DNA of 64,000 nucleotides from Rutidosis leptorrhynchoides (Eukaryota > Streptophyta > Magnoliopsida > Asterales > Asteraceae): contig NC_092335.1 of the NCBI RefSeq assembly GCF_046630445.1, positions 7,607,501 to 7,671,500 of the forward strand. The letters are read 5' to 3'. Positions 58,337-64,000 of the stretch are shown here, one piece after another. Every line of letters starts with the position of its first letter. The stretch's first letter is position 1. The notes under the pieces were generated by a model. It had not been told where the DNA came from. It searched no databases and was given only the letters and a program-made list of their open reading frames with translations. Made by a program: the position numbers and the translations under genes.

Positions 58337-59471
58337 TAAGAGTGGTGGGTTGTTATTCAAGGTGTTGGTGGATGGTTTTCATAGTAATCAAAGACAGAAT
58401 AAAAAATAATGGTGATGATGATGGGGGTTTGGTGTCGTGGTTGATGGTGTCTTCCGGTGGTATAAGGTGTCGACTAAGGGTGGTGATAGTGAAGGTGGCG
58501 ACTGGTGGTTGATCATATAGGTGATGGACGGTTTGCTTGTTCATCATAGTGGAAGTGGTGTAAAAAAAATGATGAATTATGTTGAAGGTTTGTTAGGTGA
58601 CTTTGAATTGTATATGTATATCAATATTCTGATTTAGAGAAAGAAAACAATAACAGTATAAAGTTTTGTTAATAATAATTCAATCTAAAACACAATATCA
58701 ATTAAGTACAGTAACAAGGAGGATTTTCAATTTGCAATAGTGAAGCCGCCCTTTGTCATATTATATTTAGAATTTCGGACCAATATCTCGTGCTACGTTG
58801 TTAATCAGTGACGGATAAAAGTCTCAGAAAAATTCCCAAATTTTTACAGTAATTATTTTTATTTATTTTAGTTATTATGGTAAAATTTTTGGTCATTAAC
58901 TATTAAATAAAAATTACATTATTTATTCACTCCCAACCCTAAGTAAAATATAAAAAGTTTTAAAATTCATCAAATAGTTCCTAAATATATTTTTAATAAG
59001 TCTATACTTTACATCACTCATTTTCGGATCACCGTTTATTTTTAAATTAACATAAGTTTCTTTTTAACTCGTTTAATATCGATCGAATGACAATTGAGAG
59101 TTACTATCGATTACAAACTAAATTCGAAATTACATATATATATATTTAATATTTCATTTACATATATTGATATATTTTAAATAATAATTATTATAATATC
59201 ATATTTTATCTTTGTTTTACATAGTTAATTAAAGCATGTAATATTTTAAATTATACTTCAAATATATACATATCTATACATATAAAATATATATGTATCT
59301 ATTTACAATTAGTTGTTCGTGAATCATTGAGCAGTCGAAGGTAATTGCATATATGAAAATAGTTCGAAATTTTTTTGAGACTTAACCTTACAGACTTTGC
59401 TTATCATGTCGAAACATTAGATCATTTAAAGATTAAGTTTAAATTTGATCGGAAATTTCTGGGTCATCACA
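58337..59471 (-). repeat. LTR X, right part
   Basis: Continuation of LTR X after element B, ending TGGGTCATCACA. The GTACCTACCCGTTAAAGAAAT that follows is the polypurine and conserved 3' motif of a minus-strand element. Confidence 0.78.
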
Positions 59472-59908
59472 GTACCTACCCGTTAAAGAAATTTTGTCCT
59501 GAAATTTGATTGGGATGGTCATTGCTGACAATAAGTATGTTTTCATGACTCATACAAGCTGGAAATTAGAGTTTTATCATTATCGAGTAATATAGATAAA
59601 ATAATTCGTTTATGTGAAGAGTACGAGTGAAGCTATCACAAAAGTGTGAAATGAGTAATTGAAGGTTCGTCCTAACCGGTGACGTAGTCACGGTTGATTT
59701 CCGAAATTCAAGGGATTTAGAGAAAATCTTCGTAATAGGATTTGATTCTTCAACGAATAAGGAAATTAGGATCTCTATAATTAAATACGATGATCAGCCT
59801 CGATTACTCTGTCTGATATTTCCATTATAAATTAAACTCTTTCTGTTCCATTATTTTCACCATTCCTATACTTTCTTTCTTAGTTCATACATCCAAAAGA
59901 TTGTGAAG

Positions 59909-60082
59909 ATGCTTAATCCTGTTCTAATCCTTGATATTTTTCTAATTATCATTTCTGTCATCCTACTTTTCAATCTTCCACCAGAAAAATCTGTTTACTT
60001 CTACTATTACCTTGGGGTGATACTATTCTTAATTATACTGTGTCTTTATATTGCTATTCGTATTAATATTCACGGTTTGTAA
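59909..60082 (+). CDS. Small hydrophobic ORF, possible membrane peptide
   Basis: A 57-codon frame from ATG to TAA, antisense to the surrounding element. Residues about 5-23 (VLILDIFLIIISVILLFNL) and 35-52 (LGVILFLIILCLYIAIRI) are two strongly hydrophobic stretches separated by a short polar, Tyr-rich loop. That is the pattern of a two-pass membrane peptide. AT-rich DNA often yields hydrophobic frames by chance, and I see no homolog or promoter, so this is tentative. Confidence 0.3.
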   Translation: MLNPVLILDIFLIIISVILLFNLPPEKSVYFYYYLGVILFLIILCLYIAIRINIHGL

Positions 60083-60581
60083 CCTCCGTGTTGTTATTGG
60101 GCTTTATATTTTCTCTTATATTTTGGAGCTCTTTGCCTTTGTATTCTCTTCTCAACCTCTAGTAAAGTGAGTAATGGTCCAGAATTCGTAAGTATGGAGT
60201 TTCGAATGAACTTAATGTTTTAAACAAGAAAGAACGTAATAGCACAGTTTGATTTGTCAAATTACCAGAATCACTGAGAATAGAACTATCAAGAATATAC
60301 TTTCTTGATATGTTCAGAAGTTAAGCAGAATGAAAGAGTTATGTAACATGGCACATGATGACGTTATGATCTGTGAATCATCACGTCTTATTAGAAACTC
60401 AGCATGACTTACTGTAATATAATCACATTGATCAAGTGTCATTATATTATACTAACTCATGCTTCAATTCCTAACACTACTTCAAAATCATTCATATTTT
60501 AAATTCGAATTTTTCAGAATTTAGAAACTAAAACAATTTCCTTGCTGATGTAATGCAGATAACGCGAGGAAATAAGTGATT

Positions 60582-60878
60582 TCAGATAAGAATAGTTATG
60601 AAAATATCTTCAAAATATTGAGAATATTTATAATGAAGGGTACGATGATATCTTAGAATTTCTAATATCGATGGATGATGATGAAGATTTGTCCGTAAAA
60701 GTGTAGAGTCAGGAGCAAGGTATTCGTTAATGAATTCAGCAGATACTGAATCATTTGGATTCTTTGAAGTCAGGTTTAGTCCTTGTGATTTGTCCACAAC
60801 CTCCTTCATGGTTTGCTCAATCCATTTTCCAGTTCCATCCTTTCTGAGCTTTGTCAACATACTATTCGTTATTATCAA
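60582..60878 (-). CDS. Hypothetical 98-codon frame in element orientation
   Basis: A frame of 98 residues with a Lys-rich N-terminal half (TKLRKDGTGKWIEQTMKEVVDK) and a Tyr/His-rich end. It has the strand of the surrounding element and lies between a missing pol and the 3' LTR. No known domain is visible, and chance cannot be excluded. Confidence 0.3.
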   Translation of the reverse strand: MIITNSMLTKLRKDGTGKWIEQTMKEVVDKSQGLNLTSKNPNDSVSAEFINEYLAPDSTLLRTNLHHHPSILEILRYHRTLHYKYSQYFEDIFITILI

Positions 60879-61363
60879 ACTTTTGGTTGTTAAGGTCGTT
60901 TACAGTTTTTGCTGCTTCATTCAGCTTTTTCAACATTCCGAGTATTGATTCGTAGACTGAGTACTTTTCAGAATCTCAGAATGGGAGATCATAACTCTAA
61001 AAGATAAATGTTATAGGTATACATATAACTGTTGATGTAGAAATGCTGCAAGATTCAAAATATTGATTGCTGATTCCCGGTATTTGGTATGGAAATTATT
61101 GTTATAAGATGCGGATGAGTATATGATAGGGTTTCGATAAATATAATGATTTTTCGGAAAATCAAAGATCAATGAAGTTGCTAGTAAGTTTACTGCTAAT
61201 GAGGCGAGATATAAAAGGTTCCCAGGTAACGATGACGAAAGGCAACTTATATATCAAGGTTATAATAAGGCTAATCCGAAAGAAAAGTCGAAGTTGACTT
61301 GCTGGAGCTGTGACAGAATTGGCTAATTTGTAAAGGGATTGCACATTTATTTTCGGTAACATC

Positions 61364-64000
61364 TGAAATGTCCCGTTCATATTGATTATAAACGTGCCAT
61401 GTTAATTGATTTCGTTGCGAGGTTTTGACCTCTATATGAGACGTTTTTCAAAGACTGCATTCATTTTTAAAACAACCATAACCTTTATTTTATCTATAAA
61501 GGTTTAAAAAGCATTACGTAGATTATCAAATAACGATAATCTAAAATATACCGTTTACACACGACCATTACATAATGGTTTACAATAAGAATATATTACA
61601 TCAAAAATAAGTTTCTTGAATGCAGTTTTTACATAATATCATACAAGCATGGACTCCAAATCTTGTCATTATTTTAGTATGCAACAGCGAAAGCTCTTAA
61701 TAATCACCTGAGAATAAACATGCTTTAAACGTCAACAAAAATGTTGGTGAGTTATATGTTTAACCTATATATTTATCAATCGAAATAATAGACCACAAGA
61801 TTTCATATTTCAATACATCCCATACATAGAGATAAAAATCATTCATAAGGTGAACACCTGGTAACCGACATTAACAAGATGCATATAGAATATCCCCATC
61901 ATTCCGGGACACCCATCGGACATGATAAATTTCGAAGTACTAAAGCATTCCAAATTCCAGAATGGGGCTTGTTGGGCCCGATAGATCTATCTTTAGGATT
62001 CACGTCAATTTGGGGGTCTGTTCCCAAATTCTTAGGCTACCAAGCTAAAAAGGGGCATATTCGGCTTCGATCATTCACCCATATAAAGTAGTTTCATTTA
62101 CTTGTGTCTATTTCGTAAAATATTTATAAATTTGCATGTATTTTCATCCCAAAATATTAGATTTTAAAAGTGGGACTATAACTCACTTTCATAGATTTTT
62201 ACTTCGTCGGGAAGTAAGACTTGGCCACTGGTCGATTCACGAACCTATAACAAATATGTACATATATATCAAAGTATGTTCAAAATATATTTACAACATT
62301 TTTAATACGTTTTAATGTTTTAAGTTTATTAAGTCAGCTGTCCTCGTTAGTAACCTACAACTAGTTGTCCATAGTTAGATGTACAGAAAATAAATTGATA
62401 TATATTATCTTGACCCAATCCAAGACCCAGTGTATACACGTCTCAGGCTAGATCACAACTCAAAGTATATATATTTTTGGAATCAACCTCAACCCTGTAT
62501 AGCTAACTCCAACATTACTGCATATAGAGTGTCTATGGTTGTTCCAAATAATATATATAGATGGGTCGATATGATATGTCAAAACATTTGCATACATGTC
62601 TATGGTATTCCAAGATTACATAATATATTAGAATACATGTATAATACAATACAAGTTAGCTAGGATATGATTTGTATAGAATTGTTACAATATTTCCCGT
62701 AGCTACAACAATAAAAAAATATCCAATCTTGTTTTACCCATAACTTCTTCGTTTTAAATCCGTTTTGAGTGAATCAAATTGCTATGGTTTCATATTGAAC
62801 TCTATTTTATAAATCTAAACAGAAAATTATAGGTTTATAGTCGGAAATATAAGTTACAAGTCGTTTTTGTAAGAGGTAGTCATTTCAGTCGAAAGAACGA
62901 CGTCTTGATGACCATTTTGAAAAACATACTTCCACTTTGAGTTTAACCATGATTTTTGGATATAATTTCATGTTCATAAGAAAAATCATTTTCCCCGAAG
63001 AACAACTTTTAAATCAAAGTTTATCATAGTTTTTAATTAACTAACCCAAAACAGCCCGCGGTGTTACTACGACGGCGTATATCCGATTTTACGGTGTTTT
63101 TTGTATTTTTCGGTTTTATATAATTAAGTTAGCATATCATATAGATATATAACATGTGTTTAGTTGATTTTAAAAGTCAAGTTAGAAGGATTAACTTTTG
63201 TTTGCGAACAAGTTTAGAATTAACTAAACTATGTTCTAGTGATTTCAAGTTTAAACCTTCGAATAAGGTAGTTTTATATATATATGAATCGAATGATGTT
63301 ATGAACATCATTACTACCTCAAGTTTTGTGGATAAACCTACTGGAAATGAGAAAAATAGATCTAGCTTCAAAGGATCCTTGGATGGCTTGAAAGTTCTTG
63401 AAGCAAAATCATGACACGAAAACAAGTTCAAGTAAGATTTCCACTCGAAATAAGATTGTTAAAGTTATAGAAATTGAAACAAAGTTTGAATATGAGTATT
63501 ACCTTATATTATAAAGATATCTTACTGTAAATAAGAAAGATTTCTTGAGGTTGGATGATCACTTTACAAGATTGGAAGTAAGCTAGCAAATTTGGAAGTA
63601 TTCTTGATTTTATGAAACTAGAACTTATAGAATTTATGAAGAACACTTAGAACTTGAAGACAGAACTTGAGAGAGATCAATTAGATGAATAAAATTGAAG
63701 AATAAAAGTGTTTTTAGGTGTTTTTGGTCGTTGGTATATGGATTAGATATAAAGGATGTTCAATTTTGTTTACATGTAAATAAGTTATGAATGATTACTA
63801 ATATTTTTGTAATTTTATGAGATATTTCATGCTAGTTGCCAAATGATGGTTCTCACATGTGTTAGGTGACTCACATGGGCTACTAAGAGCTGATCATTGG
63901 AGTGTATATACCAATAGTACATACATCTTAAAGATGTGTATTGTACGAGTACGAATACAGGTGCATACGAGTAGAATTGTTGATGAAACTGAACGAGGAT
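61364..64000 (-). repeat. L1-family LTR, right side beyond window
   Basis: Opens TGAAATGTCCCG and is similar along its whole length to L1 LTR 660-3300, more diverged than O. ACATC (61359-61363) may be its target duplication. No primer site lies to its left, so this is either the 3' edge of an inserted element or a solo LTR. Confidence 0.85.

Larger units (their letters stand above)
59472..61363 (-). other. Internal 3' region of a Tekay-like element right of LTR X
   Basis: Begins with the polypurine tract and a TTTTGTCCTGAAATT variant of the conserved motif. No pol domain is recognisable over 1.9 kb. It ends where another LTR inserted at 61364. It contains a short minus-strand frame (60582-60878) and a plus-strand small membrane ORF. 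Confidence 0.6.

Overview
The window looks like repeat-rich nuclear DNA of a flowering plant. It holds LTR retrotransposons of the plant Ty3/gypsy Tekay/Del-like and Athila/Tat-like groups, a Ty1/copia remnant, an L1-type LINE, a small hAT-like MITE and SINE-like pieces. F-box genes of plant type are also present. An Asteraceae genome is my guess from general familiarity with such elements, not something the sequence proves. I see no ordinary intact host gene, no CRISPR array and no standard tRNA or rRNA gene. The only apparent host-gene remnant is the 5' part of an F-box gene at 22715-23082.

Bases 1-24 kb are a nested stack. The F-box gene was cut by a copia element (C, 20709-22714). C was entered by a Tekay-like LTR (O, 18657-20708). 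O was entered by a decayed plus-strand chromovirus (H, 1-659 and 13767-18656). H was entered by a young, complete minus-strand Tekay-like element (L1, 660-13761, GATAA target duplication). L1 has one uninterrupted 1538-residue gag-pol and two extra sense ORFs ahead of gag: an acidic protein and an F-box protein.

Bases 24-34.7 kb hold a 5'-truncated LINE (D). It is split by element A (24547-32359, GGCCC duplication), an Athila-like non-autonomous element with a tRNA-Asp-type primer site and only a broken gag-like ORF. A 273-bp hAT-like MITE with an 8-bp duplication sits just past the LINE tail. Bases 34.7-37.5 kb are AT-rich retroelement debris plus the leader of a Tekay-like element.

Bases 37.5-61.4 kb hold a long Tekay-like LTR (X, 37517-40284 and 58337-59471). 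It has a primer site on its left and a polypurine tract on its right, so it joins two internal regions head to tail. An 18-kb Athila-like element (B, 40285-58331, CATAT duplication, minus strand) is inserted in it. B keeps gag, PR, RT, RNase H and INT in mostly one frame with scattered stops. After integrase it carries a second aspartic-protease domain, a small zinc-knuckle ORF and an Athila ORF in the env position with a candidate splice acceptor. A further L1-family LTR starts at 61364 and runs off the window.

Three observations stand out. First, the intact F-box and acidic ORFs sit inside the young L1. Second, A and B carry paired short palindromes centred on GATC/GCGATCGC, placed 20-22 bp upstream of the LTR TATA box and repeated in the leader. 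Their arm sequence differs between elements while the symmetry is kept. Third, B has a second retropepsin-like domain in frame after integrase.
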